Positions 1-11,178 of a stretch of 29,648 nt of DNA are shown piece after piece. This DNA is from Rhodocollybia butyracea. Lineage: Eukaryota > Basidiomycota > Agaricomycetes > Agaricales > Omphalotaceae. The notes under the pieces are model-generated. The model did not search any database. It was not told the origin of the DNA and saw nothing but the letters and a program-made list of their open reading frames with translations. The position numbers and the translations under genes were made by a program. The stretch lies in NCBI GenBank assembly GCA_015501585.1, contig JADNRY010000720.1, positions 1 to 29,648 on the forward strand. The letters are read 5' to 3'. Within the stretch, counting starts at the first letter, position 1. The number at the start of each line of letters is the position of its first letter.

Positions 1-568
1 CTCCAAGCACGATCCACTTGGATGACCGCGACTTCAGCGCTTCAGGGCTTTGTCAATAAACATATAACAATACCGCGGGAAAGACTGGGGAAGAAGGATT
101 GTTCTCCCACTCCCCGGGTAAGAAATTCGATTTTGCAAGACTTTGAAATAGAAGGAAAAAGGTGTCAGTCAAATTCCCTTACGACTGATATGCACTAGGT
201 CAAAGGAAGTATGCAAGGCTGTGTGTTAGGTAGGGCAACTAATTCGATTACCACAGCTTGTATTCGCATCAGGTTCTGTAACTGTTGCCAAAATAAGACA
301 AGTATTCATCATTGTAAATATGGTTCAGGTATTCGTGACCTAAATACAACCTGTACGGAGGATCTGATTTCGAACAAAACATACTAAAAAGAGATGTATT
401 CACTCGTCGTAATTTACATTCAGGCTACATGATATGCGAAGATGCGAGATACAAATGGGAGCGTTGTAGTAGAGGGAAGAAAGCGACCTCTCGGAAAGTG
501 GAAATGTTCTAACTTCTTTTCGTTTCGTGAGGCAAATTCGACTTCGTTCTAAAATCAAAAGAAAAACA
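1..568. other. No confident gene; open frame at left edge
   Basis: A plus-strand frame is open from base 1 to a stop at 196-198 (65 codons) and could be the last exon of a gene lying to the left. I do not recognise its product. The rest is AT-rich and holds stops in all frames. The part near 400-568 should include the 3' end of the minus-strand kinase gene that stops at 569. Confidence 0.3.
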
Positions 569-3209
569 TCAATTCCGAAGCAAATTCACAGAAAAATCAT
601 TTACTTGGATTTTTTTGGCCTTGGGTTGCGATTCGAGGGAGGTGCTACTTCGTTTCTTACCTCGTGCAGTGTCCTGCGGAAGCGCTTTGACGGGAATCAA
701 GGTGATGTTCGACAGGTCAACCAACAACGCTTTGGACTGCAGCGCTTGGGCACAGCTATGATGAACATCTTGAAATGCGAGTGGCTCGATGTTTGGGTAA
801 TTACTCTCCGCAAGCTGATAAGCGGTATTTAGATGTCCAGAAAAGTTTATGAGAATTGTGAAGGCAGGTGCAAAAGTGGGGGACATGAATTCCGCGACAG
901 CTTGCAACTGCGCATCATCCTTAAAGAAAGGTAGACGTTGAGTGGTTTCCATATCTCCACTGAAAAGTTGGTCCATCCGAGCCTGGCGATTCTGACGGTT
1001 GGCAGCTGCGTGGGCCACGTCCTCGTTGAAAAAGAGTACCCAGGTGAGAATCCACCATACAGACTCGAGATCATGCAGGGCATTATAAGCAAAAACAGGA
1101 CGTTCGGTAGGAACAGCAGTTGCGGCGGCACGGTCATCCTGAAGATCGTGCCGGCGTAAAACCCTGGTCTTTATAGAATTAGTCGTTCTATGCGGGCCTT
1201 GTCGTTGAAAAAAGAGATACCCGTGGCACAGCGCCTCGGAAGCCATAAAAAAAGGAGTTCCCTGGAGAATGGATGAGAAGTGGCTCCAAAGAATTGTGAT
1301 TACTTACAGTGCGTACTTGGTGATGAGCAGTTTCATCTGTCACCTTCCGAGAATACTCAAAATCTCCAAGCAACCCAGTATCTTGCTCTGTGCACCAATA
1401 CAAATTACCCCCACTGATGTCCCGATGAACCCAGCCGGCCTGATGTATACACTGAAGGGCTTTATCACCGCAATTTGTTAAATTTCAAAAGACGCTCGGG
1501 AACAGTGAAAACTTACCAAGGACAACGTCAGCCAAACCATTGATGATATTGCCCAGCTTTCGCTCGTTATAGATCGTCGTAGCATATTGCTCAAAAACAA
1601 TTCTATAGTGGTACCTTCGACTGTAAACGGGTTGTTCACGAGCAAGCGCCTGACGGGGGGGAAGATGAGAGCGAGTCGAGGTTGGCAAGGTAGTAGACTC
1701 GGAAGTAAGAGACTGAGACGCGTGATCTCTATCGGAGGGTAAGCTGGGGCCAACACTTTGCCGTGAGGCGGAAGCAGGAGTTGGGGCAATAACGAGATCG
1801 ACGACTGTTTGGCCCGCCAAGTCGAATCCGCCCATCATCACATTCTTCGTATCGTCTACTGCGTCATCAACAGCGACTTTGCAGAATGCGAGGGGTGTCA
1901 GGGTTCGTTCGCGGACAATTTCAGCCATGTCGTGGGCTTCAGGGTCATCCAAGTTCTCGATGTCGTCAATGATTCGCTGTAAAATTTCATGTTCTGGTAC
2001 GCGGTCCCATTCGAGCCACAGATCTTTCAGAACACGAATTTTGCCCTCGCGGTCTTTGACTTTCCAGATTCGGGTTCCGCGACCAAAAGGACTGTCGGCG
2101 GAAGAGTCTAATATAATGGATATAGTCGTGTAGACTTTCCCTTCGACTTCGATGGTGTATTGTCTACGACCCTCATCAACGTGGGAGAAGTTAATTGTAG
2201 GATCCCATCCCATCTTAGAGGGAGAGGCGAAGGCGAAAGAGAGCAAGAGGTGTATCAGCACTTCAGGTTCCTATAGAAAAGGACTGCAATGAGAAAGACG
2301 GCAACTAAATATAATGAACCGTCATACCTTCATAAAGTTGAATGGTTTAGATTTCACGAGCGCAGCGCGGCTAAGGAGCCAGATCCGCATATCGCAATTC
2401 TCGACGGTGATTCCAAATGTGAAGCGTCTACAGGGATCCAACCTCAGAATCGTGGACATATCATAAACCAGCTTCACAGTATCCTGCAATTTCGTTAGAA
2501 AAGGTCGTCGCACCGAGATTACACTTACGTCGTCGGCAGTCCCGGGTGTATTGACCTTTTTGGCCTGAAGTGGAACAGTATGGTGATAAACGAGATAAGA
2601 GTTGGCTGCATCTCGTTCCTCCGGCATGGCAGATTGCCTTGCCTTGCCTTTACCTTTGGTATTCCCAGCGTGTGTCGACTTCAAAGATAGACGTTCGAAG
2701 ATGATATCAGGACGCGACCCAGGTCCTAGATCCGAGTCCTGAGCTGCATACGGCTGCATTGCAATGTTGAAAGTTTGCTCTAAAGCGCTTCCCCCATGCT
2801 TGATTCCTGCATTGACGACGTCGCGAAAGATATCTGCCATTGGCCTGAAAACAACTGTCTCGTGTTCGCTCCTCGCTGCAGGTTCTTGGGGGAAAGCAGA
2901 CCAGCCCCGATCCTTCCATTTCTGGTCATGTTTCAAGGTTGTCAGGACCTGGCCAAGCTTCCTTCTCTTAAGCGCCTCAGGGAGCGGTGGTAAGATGTGG
3001 GTGCAAAAATCCTCAACCGACACTTCTGGGATCATGGTGGGTAAGGTCTTTATTACACTATCTCTTTTCGCCTTCACGTTACTTGAGCTGCGAAAAGCGG
3101 AGGAACTGGTTTCCTTTCCCCTTGCCGGGGTATTGGGAGGATTGGTTTTAGGTCGTGGTGGTCCAGTGGCAAGATCGCCGCCAGACGCGGTCACATGGGC
3201 AGGAGGCAT
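569..3209 (-). CDS. FunK1-family fungal protein kinase
   Basis: Five exons: 2529-3209, 2328-2483, 1517-2270, 1308-1459, 569-1261. Together they encode 811 residues with no phase conflict. FunK1 is a kinase-like family expanded in agaricomycetes; cellular targets are unknown. The N-terminal FunK1 region (about 60-280) includes FRPMADIFRDVV and ends in FTFGITVEN and KPFNFMK, typical of the family. The catalytic part has a lysine in RVLKDLWLEWDR, the loop HRDISGGN (residues 542-549) and DFE (563-565) in place of DFG, which is usual for FunK1. After it come GTPFFMASEAL and the C-terminal LHDLESVWWI segment. The tail is Lys/Arg-rich and resembles a nuclear localisation signal. The first intron (2484-2528) is 45 bases, a multiple of three and stop-free, so retaining it would only add 15 residues. 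The start is the first Met of the long open frame. The family call is firm; substrate and activity are not known. Confidence 0.92.
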
Positions 3210-3739
3210 ACTATCGGCCCGGTTGTTTGAAGAGTAGAGTTGAAAGAAGATGAACTGTGCTGTATCGATATCAAGGGCGAGAAAGATAGAGCCTCTATCT
3301 GCTCGATCCTTCTTATATCCTCCGCCTGCAATGATTTTAATTTGTTAGGTCTTTATCGCCATTGTTATCCAAATATTGTACAATCGGACGCGTCGAAATG
3401 GCATCAAAAAACTTCTCCCGGAAAAGGTGGATCCACTTCATTTTTCATTGTTGTCCGACAAAATTCTCAGCTCTATGGACGAGTTATCGGGATCCCACTG
3501 GAAGCCTCGGAGGCTTAAGAGAAACAGGTCGAAAGACAATAGGAATTATGCACTGGAAATAAGACAAGTATTCATCCATATGCGAGATTGGCTAAGTTAG
3601 AGACCCTGCACATACGTACTTATACTGCAAAGAGGTGATAACGAGAGAATGAACATTAAGTTAAAGTACAATGATGAGACTAGGAGATTCAGAGCTTCAA
3701 GGACAATCGGAGAACAGGCCACATAATCTAGTAGGAGGA
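3210..3739. other. Upstream region of the FunK1 gene
   Basis: This stretch lies between the kinase start and a decayed kinase fragment. Short open frames occur on the plus strand around 3240-3600, but none shows a recognisable domain, plausible splice structure or convincing protein-like composition. It most likely contains the kinase promoter. Confidence 0.4.
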
Positions 3740-3985
3740 AGAACGCAGCCTTCGACAGGGGCATAGGCGTCTAAGCTCTGGCTACGCGATCTGTCGGAAG
3801 GAAAGTCAGAGCAGGTTGAGAAAAGAGTCCTTCGCGGTATATATATAATGGGTGACTCGATGACGGCGCGAAAGATGTCTGCCATCGGGTTGAACGCAGC
3901 TGTTTTGCGTTCGCTCATCGCTGCAGGTTCTTTCGAGAATGCCGCCCATCCACGTGCCCAAGCTTTCCTTTCAATGAGTGATGCA
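3740..3985 (-). pseudogene. Relic of a second FunK1 kinase gene (N-terminal piece)
   Basis: The minus-strand translation around 3748-3981 parallels an internal N-terminal part of the intact FunK1 protein next door. It reads RGWAAFSKEPAA where the intact gene has RGWSAFPQEPAA, and FNPMADIFRAVIES where that gene has FRPMADIFRDVVNA. Further on, a SRSQSLDAYAPVEG stretch resembles the segment that follows in many FunK1 proteins. The frame stops at 3697-3699 and I find no catalytic-domain continuation, so this is a fragment. It points in the same direction as the intact copy, about 0.5 kb upstream of its start, which suggests a tandem duplication that decayed or was deleted. Confidence 0.75.
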
Positions 3986-4101
3986 GCGGCGGTACTATTT
4001 GAACCGTTATTTTTCTTCGTGGGTGCTCACTAGCGCTCAGTGCCAGTCAGGTACGGAAAGAATGAGAGAGATTCAAATAAAATATCAGGCACTATAACAT
4101 C

Positions 4102-4189
4102 TCCCTGGTAGTATATCGGTTAGTACACGCGCCTGTCATCTGTGACGTCATTTACGCGCGAAAGCTGGGTTCAACTCCCAGCCAGGGAG
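4102..4189 (+). tRNA. tRNA-Asp (anticodon GTC) with a 16-base intron
   Basis: The acceptor stem is a perfect 7-bp match (TCCCTGG at 4102-4108 with CCAGGGA at 4182-4188) and the discriminator is G (4189). The D arm is 4111-4126. The anticodon stem CGCGC/GCGCG (4128-4132, 4156-4160) closes a CTGTCAC loop with anticodon GTC at 4135-4137. The T arm has loop TTCAACT. A 16-base intron (4139-4154) sits one base after the anticodon, the canonical eukaryotic position. It contains TGAC, which can pair with the anticodon loop as in the usual anticodon-intron helix. The intron also holds the palindrome TGACGTCA. A and B box promoter elements are internal; no clear T-run terminator lies immediately downstream, though a run of six T's occurs at about 4219-4224. 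Confidence 0.95.
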
Positions 4190-5385
4190 TCGCTTGATTG
4201 TTGACGGGGTTGGATAACTTTTTTACGGTTACGTACGCACGCAAGGTTCTTCTACTTTCTGGCCAGTTCCTTGATTAGGTGGGTTGTTTTTCAACTCGAC
4301 TCGGTCTAGAAGTTCCTTCAGGAATACATGATTAGTCTCACTTGGATGTCATTTCTGCGAGAATGATTCCCAGCCAGGAACTTGTTTTCTTATGACCACT
4401 CCAGCTTACAAGCACCTTGCTTCTGTTCACAAATCTCAAGTACAACGAAGCTTCAGCATCATACAATGGCAAAGCTAGACAAATCACCCTGGTAAGTCTA
4501 GCTATCTACGAGTGCGTGCAGGACGTTGCGTTGCTGTGTGGTCGCATCCAAACACGAGCACTCAAACCCATTCCGCCCGGACGACTTTATCCGGTGTTCA
4601 GTCACAAGTGGACAGACGAAAATGTATGCACTCGAAATATCATGTTCAAAAGCGTGTAATCTTCCCGATATTGCTGCAGATCTAGAAAGCCCTCATTTTC
4701 GCCAAAGTTCCAAGTCTCCTCTTCTTCTGGGACCCGCCGCGTACCGAAATTCATTCATGACACCAGCACGAAAGCCCAGCTGCACTGCGACTGCTTGGCT
4801 CGGGACTTGGAGATACGACTCCGATACGACATGTGGTACAAAGCTTCTTTGGAATGTCTTCTGAACTCGAGGCTTTTCGTAGCTTCGCCTGATTCTTGAC
4901 AACGTTGTATCGATCCTCTCATGCGGTTCATCCTCGTAGCTCCTCTTGTTGCAACTCGAACTTTTAAAATCCGACTGATTTCCTTGTTTCTCCGAGTCCT
5001 CAGGCCTACAGTGCTCGCTCAATCTCCTCTAGCTACTACTATCTTTTTCTTGTTCTCTGTCTTCTTCAAGGTGGCCACGGCACAGGACTAGTACACGGTA
5101 GAATGAGATGCACCGTATGGTTTTGTTCTCTTTTGGTTTCATAGTCGTATTAGCGAATTCGTCTCCATATCTGGCGATATGATTGTTCCCAATTTACCTA
5201 CACCAGGTGGTGATACCGTTCATTTTACCTTTCGTAAGTGGTACTAGGTAGGTCAAGTACGCAGCGTCAGTTCTATAGATGCACGTAAATTGAGGTTCCT
5301 CCGTTTACAAAAACAAACGAGATTAAGAATAATACATATGAACAAAAATAAAGACGACTGGGCGAAGCTGCTGGGTCCATGAAGA
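4190..5385. other. Intergenic region, no supported gene
   Basis: About 1.2 kb between the tRNA and the 3' end of SDS23. Overlapping open frames exist on both strands (about 4417-4864 plus, 4693-5022 minus). They lack recognisable motifs, and I could not build spliced models that extend them. I see no repeat or RNA gene here. Confidence 0.4.
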
Positions 5386-7084
5386 TTATAGCTTGATTGA
5401 ATCCCCAATAGTAGGAGATGTTACGCTCGGGGGTTTATGATTTGAATGCGAAGTCTTTGCACTCAACGCCCTTCGTATACCGGTCCGACTACTCGACCTT
5501 GAGTGGTCTGATCTGGATGATGCTTGTGACGAGACAGATGACGCACGGCGATGGCGCTGCATAGTCGGGTCGACATGTTGAACATTTGCAAGACGCGCAA
5601 AGAGCGATAGGACTGCAGAGAAATCGTTAGAAGGCACAGATTGCGCATGATTGAAAGATACGCACTATCGACGACAGAAACCACCCCCGCAAGGTTTCCG
5701 GAGGACAACGGTGTGAGTATGGGGGATGATTCGGCAGATTCTTGTGTGACGAACACTCTGTGTGCATTGGCTAATTAAGTATCAGTCAGACACTGGTTGA
5801 GATAAATACATAGCATATAGTTGCATACTGGCTAGTATTTTTTGCATCGTATACAGCATCGTGCTTGTGGAGAAAACAGAGTACACGGGCATCTTGTCTG
5901 CCCCGTCAGTAGATCCATCTGGGCCCTAGAACGATGTTTTGTCAGTACCAATGTAGACACAGCAAGATGAAAAGATAGAACCTTAACCAGAGAGATAAAA
6001 TGTTGAAGTGGCATCGCTAGAATCTGGTTACTTTGCGAAGGGACAACAATCTTTCCTATATCCGTGACACTGACGGCACTGAGCAAAGTCCCGCCTTCTT
6101 CCTCCAAAACAGCGATACTACTCACACCTTCTTCGCTCATGAGTTTCATCGCTTCGAGTACAGGGGCTGTTGACAAGGCCGCCACAACAGCCGTGAACAG
6201 ATTAAGCGAAGGAAGCGAGTCAGTGAAAGAGCTAAGTGGGTTGGAAAGATATGTGCGCAAGGATTCGAATTCGGACTGTTGGGCAAATGACAGGAACCAG
6301 GCCAGAAGACGACGGTCTGACACAATGCCAAGAAAGTCTTCCTGGCCACTACTGGATGAATTTGAGTGAATCAAAACTGTAAAAAGTATAGGTGTTGACA
6401 TTCGGCTTCACCTGATAAAAAGCACGTACCTCGGTGAGCACCTTGAGCAAACGAGTCCAAGAGAGAGACGATAGTAGCATTATATGGTAAAGTTTGAAGG
6501 GCGTTCTTCTCCGAAAGATCTGGGGTAACAGGTAAGTCAAGGTAATTATGGTCAGCAAAAAGTCTTACTGCTAACGATGGATACTGGTACATGTCCAGCG
6601 CGCGCAGCAGTAAAAATGTCGTCTACTTGCGGTTTATCTTGAAGTTCTTCTGGAGAGAATGTGTGTTTGGTGGCCGCAAGAGTTAAGAATGCATTGACAT
6701 CCGAGAACTGCACAGTACATCGGTTCTATGTTCATTTAGATTGAAATGAGGGGGGACTATTCACATCGAGAAGTCCAGAAACCGAGTGGTCGCCGGATTT
6801 GATAGCCAGACATGAAATATCTTCAGAAGAGAGCAGTATCTCACAAGCATCTTCTACACTTGTTTGTGCGTCAACAGCAACGATTCGAGAGTCAATGATA
6901 TCTAAGATAACGATGATAAGAGGACAAGAAACGGGACGAGAGGACATAATAAGTACTTGCCTCGGGCGAAAGCAGTTGTCCAATGCTTCATCCAGATCTT
7001 ACTATCATTGGGCACCGTAAAGTTCATCGTCGGCGGGTCTGGGGATAAAGTCAACGACTGAGAAAGCCTTCTGTTGTGAGCCAT
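5386..7084 (-). CDS. SDS23: SDS23/Moc1-type CBS-domain protein
   Basis: Eight exons: 6961-7084, 6765-6901, 6569-6707, 6430-6519, 5982-6376, 5829-5925, 5666-5770, 5386-5612. They encode 437 residues. In yeasts Sds23 proteins bind and restrain PP2A/PP6-type phosphatases and respond to nutrient state; whether that holds here is inference. The protein consists of CBS repeats: DSRIVAVDAQTSVEDACEIL and SGLLDFSDVNAFL in the first pair, and a later repeat around EAMKLMSEEGVSSIAVLEEE. The last part has VYSVFSTSTMLYTMQK, ATNAHRVFVTQE and GVVSVVDILSLFARL. The C-terminal 60 residues are Ser/Arg-rich and likely phosphorylated. Intron 1 (6902-6960) needs a GC donor (G|GCAAGT); the nearby GT gives an immediate frame break. 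The donor of intron 5 (5926-5981) is the unusual GTTCTA. It diverges from the CNH gene with only 67 bases between start codons. Confidence 0.9.
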
Positions 7085-7151
7085 TATTGTGAATCAAGAT
7101 CATGGAGGTTGCATAATAAGGCTCCTAGATGATCACGAGGTCATACAGTTT
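7085..7151. promoter_or_regulatory. 67-bp divergent intergenic promoter (SDS23 / CNH gene)
   Basis: The two start codons face away from each other at 7084 (-) and 7152 (+). Both 5' untranslated regions and at least the core promoters must therefore fit in, or overlap, 67 bases. No TATA box is visible. The inference rests on gene arrangement only. Confidence 0.6.
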
Positions 7152-8496
7152 ATGGCCTCTTCCTCTCTACCTCCATCTTCTTCATCCTCTTTCGTTCCTC
7201 CTTATCAGATCCAAGAGCTTATACCCAGTATATTCAGCGGTAACTAACGCGTCTCCTCGAAAAGTGCACCATTTTTTAATACACGTGGAAGAACTGCCAG
7301 AATCCGTCTTGCAGGGCATTCAAGTGCGCTGTGGTCAAGCTTTAGGTTCATATCCCAGTTATAAAGCCACATATATAGGTGCTTACTTTAGCGTAGGCAG
7401 CGAACTCTACGTCGGATGTTCAAATGGAGAACTTATGCGCTTCGCACTTCAGACCGGCGAGGTATGTTTCAAACGAGTGCATTCCGCCTGTCTTGCTTAC
7501 ATCTTTATATTCAGATTGAATCGTATACTATTTTATCGCGTCAAAGCGTGCCGAACGACAAACCAATCGAAGAGATTGTCCTTTTACCCAGCATCTCACG
7601 TGCATTAGTCTTCTCAGATAAACAGATTCACTTTTACACGCTGCCATCATTGGATGTAGTATCGCACCAAGTCATTAAACCCATCCGAAATGTGGTCACC
7701 TTCGCAGTAGACCAACGGCATCTTACAAGGCCCGCACCGTCAGCAAACTCTGGATCTCATCGAAATGAACCAGTGGACTTTTGCGTGATGAAGAGAACTT
7801 CGATCGCAATGTACTCTCTGCGAGAGCGGCTGTTCTATCAAAAGGCATGCTCATCTCGTACCGATTCCCTCAAAGTGTCTCAATCCATCGTTTGCAGGAA
7901 ATTCCTCTGCCTGATGGACCGGTCATCTTGGCACGCCGAATTGGCTCATCTCTGTGTTTAGCTGATAGCAAACTCTACCATTTACTCAACCTGGAGACAG
8001 CTGAGATGTTCCCAATCCTGCCATTGAATCAGGATGGACAATCCCCAAACTTGCCCGTCGAACCATTCATCATCCCTACGGGAGACAATGACTTTCTCGT
8101 TGTTTCGTGGACGGGTGAGAACGGGTCAATGGGTATATTTCTTACTACTAGTGGTGATCCAGTGCGCGGGACGTTGACGTGGTCTCAGCATCCTATTTCT
8201 ATATGTATGTTTTCTTTTTTGACCTGAAGTCTGTAACTTATATTATCTGGCCCTCAGGTGTAGATTACCCTCACGTCGCCGCTCTCCTTCCTAACGGCGC
8301 TGTTGAAATACACAATATCGATTCGCAAGATCTTGTTCAAGTCATTCCTCCGCCACCTGAGGATAGTCCGGTGGACAGGACACGTTTAGTCTCGACTCTC
8401 ATGGGATATCTTGTTCCCTCTACTCGAAGCTCGGCCAAGATGCGGAAGGTTCCAGTTAGCCTTAATCGAGGCTCCAGTTCCCAATCTGAATCTTGA
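7152..8496 (+). CDS. CNH-domain protein, Vps3/Vps39 type, C-terminally truncated
   Basis: Exons: 7152-7239, 7301-7345, 7397-7461, 7515-7844, 7898-8204, 8258-8496; 357 residues. The whole protein is a citron-homology (CNH) beta-propeller of the kind that starts CORVET/HOPS tethering subunits (Vps3/TGFBRAP1, Vam6/Vps39). These link Rab GTPases to endosome or vacuole fusion. Typical segments are LYVGCSNGELMRF, ESYTILSRQSVP, ALVFSDKQIHFYTLPSLDVV, EPVDFCVMKR, LRERLFYQKEIPLP, GDPVRGTL and VDYPHVAALLPNGAVEIHNI. Full-length relatives as I remember them run to about 1,000 residues with helical clathrin-repeat domains. This one ends 42 residues after GYLVPSTRSSAKMRKVPV, and nothing downstream resumes it. 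Intron 4 (7845-7897) needs a GC donor. Intron 2 (7346-7396) is 51 bases and stop-free. The acceptor of intron 1 is uncertain (7291 or 7300). It may be a truncated paralogue or a decaying gene. Confidence 0.8.
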
Positions 8497-8794
8497 GTTT
8501 AATATCGAAGAATTCTTGTAGGATTCACCGCTCGTACTTTCTGTTCGCGCTTTACAGTAGTAGTCAGAATATTCCATTTTTCCATGTAAGTAGGGCTATG
8601 TCATAAAATAAATCTAGTAGATGAATGCTACATAATGCGGAACGTGAATGCTTGTAGTTGGATACAAATGATGACGGCCGATGGTGATACATATTTTTTT
8701 TCTAAAAAGTCCTGTTGGAGGAGCTGAATCAACAGAGTAAAATGATGGTAAGAGGGTATGTTTGAGAAGGTGGAATCAAAAGTATAGGAACAAA

Positions 8795-10831
8795 TCAAAC
8801 AGTAGCTTCAGCTGCTTTCAAAGCCAGAGCAAATCCAGATAATAGTTCAGCGGTGTCCTCTAACCCGACGGTAACCCGGACCAGATCGGCTTCCACACCA
8901 TACTGTGCAGCCCAGTCTAGCTCGTTGAAATGAGCCAAGATAGTGAACGGACACGCAAGAGTAAAGTTGGTACCCAGACTTGGGCCTTTATGACAAGGCA
9001 ATGCGTCAAAGAAAACATGAGCAGCTTTTCCGGAGGTGAACGTAACAGAGAAAAGTCCACCATAACCGCCGTTTTCGGCGCCAGTCTGGGTATTGGCTTT
9101 GATACGACAACGTTCGTAGAGCTCGGGGGTAGTGAATTTGGGATATGACACTTCCTTAATAATGGCATTGGGAACACCTGCAGCACAGGAATGAGCGTAA
9201 AGGAAGTCGCTTACGACTTCAGCGTTATGGTTGATCGTTTTGATACGTCTCTGGAAGTCGCGCGAGTTTCGTTCCATGAAGATGGCATCCTGATCAAAAT
9301 ACGTGTCTTCATAGTTCAAGTCCATGTAGGATTTCAAGGTGGCGTAATGACGTCCTTTAGGGTTGAGGACAAGGCTTGTGAAAAAGGTCAGCGGAGCAGA
9401 AGCTCAGAAACAGCTATAACGAACCTTCCACCCATAACGTTTGACGTTCCACTGAACACCTTGGTTAAACTACTGGCTACAACATCGGCAAACGGAAAGA
9501 CATCCACATTCATGAAATTCCCAATCGTTTCGTCAATGACGATTAAGAAATCGTATTTGTCGGCTAGGCTTCGGAGACGAGGAAGATCCGAGGAGCGTAA
9601 TAGAGGATTGGAAGGGAATTCTGTGAATAGAGCCAGGATGGGTGGTTTAGATGGGTCCAGCTTGAGCTGTTCTTCTAGAATTTTCTCAAGTTCATCGATG
9701 TCGCTATCGAGACCATGGCCTAGGAAATGGCATCCAGGTCCCCATTTCTCGAGAATCTTCAAGGTGTCGATATACGGAAACCTGGATGTCGTGTGAGCGA
9801 TAAAAGAAAAGAGGTAGCTGAAATATGACATACCCAAAACAAAGACTTTTTGACAAAGGCCGAGTTCTCATTGCAAGCTGATGGGCATTCCAAATGGCGT
9901 TCATCCCTGTTGGAAAGAGATATACATCGTCTTCCGACAACTCCTTCACGCTTCGAGCACTGGGACCTAGTTGAAGGTTTTGGTCGCCAGCACATCCATT
10001 ATCATCCCGCAATATCACACCAGATATCCTGCGGCGAAGAGCCCGTTTGGCGGCGGCGGCGGCTGCTAGTGGTAGGTTTCGTCCATACCTCTCCTCCAGA
10101 TATACACTGTGGTCAGCACTCAAGTCTTCCGTGAGGGTAGGAGAAGAGACTCGTAGTGCTTCCTTGACAGAATAGTGTTTGTTAAAGGCCTTGAAGGATG
10201 GACGGGGAGGCTGAGGTGATGAAGTTGGCGAGACATCAGGAAGTAAAGAAAGACATTGCTCTGCCAAACGAGAGGAAATTCCAGCGCCACAATGCTGCCA
10301 AAATTGTTTCGCAAAGGGTCCAGCTTCGGAAGGAAATAGAACGATGTGAAGGTTTAGTATAGATGTAGAACCATTGCAATCACAATCCTCGGAATTGATA
10401 AGGACTGCTTTATTTGCCTTGTCTTCCGGACAAATCAAGAGTTGGATCAAGCGAGCTGGTATTTTGATTCTTTCCAACGCGGAGCGTTCATGAATAAAAG
10501 TACGGCACGCATCAGCAGTTTTCTGAGACGGGAAAAGCATAGCGCTTTCGCCTTGAGCGCCGAATTTCTGAACACATATCTCCGCAAGCTAAACGACGAA
10601 AAAAAATCAGTCAGAATTCAGGTCTTAGTAGTCTATTTTTTTTCGAATTACCTTCTGTATATTGAGACCGATAAAAAATCGAGGATATCCGGATACCATT
10701 GTACCTAAAACTCTTTCATCACCTTTTTCATAATCTACATTATCGCGCCATGTCGGAAGGGAGACAGAAATCGCATGTGGGGTAAATGGTGGCACTGGTA
10801 GCCCGAGAGCAACTGGGTCAGTGCTGCCCAT
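8795..10831 (-). CDS. STR2: Cystathionine gamma-synthase (STR2/Met-7 type)
   Basis: Exons: 10652-10831, 9834-10588, 9425-9781, 8795-9374; 623 residues, usual for fungal STR2. The enzyme joins cysteine to an activated homoserine ester to give cystathionine, using PLP, in transsulfuration toward methionine. The N-terminal signature [19 protein letters not shown] with GYPRFFI is specific to this fungal branch. The PLP-enzyme core has [12 protein letters not shown] for phosphate binding, IDETIGNF with the pyridine-binding Asp395, and SLTKVFSG with the predicted Schiff-base Lys419. SNVMGGSLVLNP follows. The C-terminal half has the [10 protein letters not shown] strand. All three introns (50-63 bases) keep phase; intron 3 uses donor GTTCGT and acceptor AAG. 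I see no obvious sulfur-regulatory site upstream. It is convergent with the CNH gene. Confidence 0.93.
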
Positions 10832-11178
10832 TTTTTGGGAGGAAGTTGAGAAGGAAGGAATGATAATGACTCGGTATTGACTGTGGCTGCCCTGATCTGA
10901 TCCGAAGACTTTCGGCTTTTCCGGTCTCCCATGACTTGGCTAAGTACTACTTGCTACTTCCTCTCTGGGAGAGTTTGCAGTCTGCCTTCCTTTGTGGGTA
11001 GAGCTCGCTGCTTCTCCCCCCTAGAGTCCGGCCGTTCCCTCGCGGGATCCCGCTGTAGCCGTGTATGATACCACTACTTATTACTACTATTCGTCTATCG
11101 TTATATGCCCAGTAGTTATTATTAGGTGCCTAAGATTATATGTGTGTGCATATTTCCCGCCGAAATTTCGTCGAGCTC
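10832..11178. other. Intergenic, STR2 upstream region
   Basis: 347 bases between the STR2 start and the stop of the next minus-strand gene. It should carry the STR2 promoter and the 3' untranslated region of the membrane-protein gene. I see no TATA box, binding site or additional coding frame I can defend. Confidence 0.5.

Noticed and set aside
4417..5022. Overlapping plus- and minus-strand open frames of 80-112 codons
   Set aside because: No motif, no consistent splice extension and no family resemblance on either strand.
8258..8577. Extra intron in the CNH gene (donor near 8455, acceptor near 8521) to extend the protein
   Set aside because: It gives only about a dozen further codons before a stop and does not recover the missing domains.
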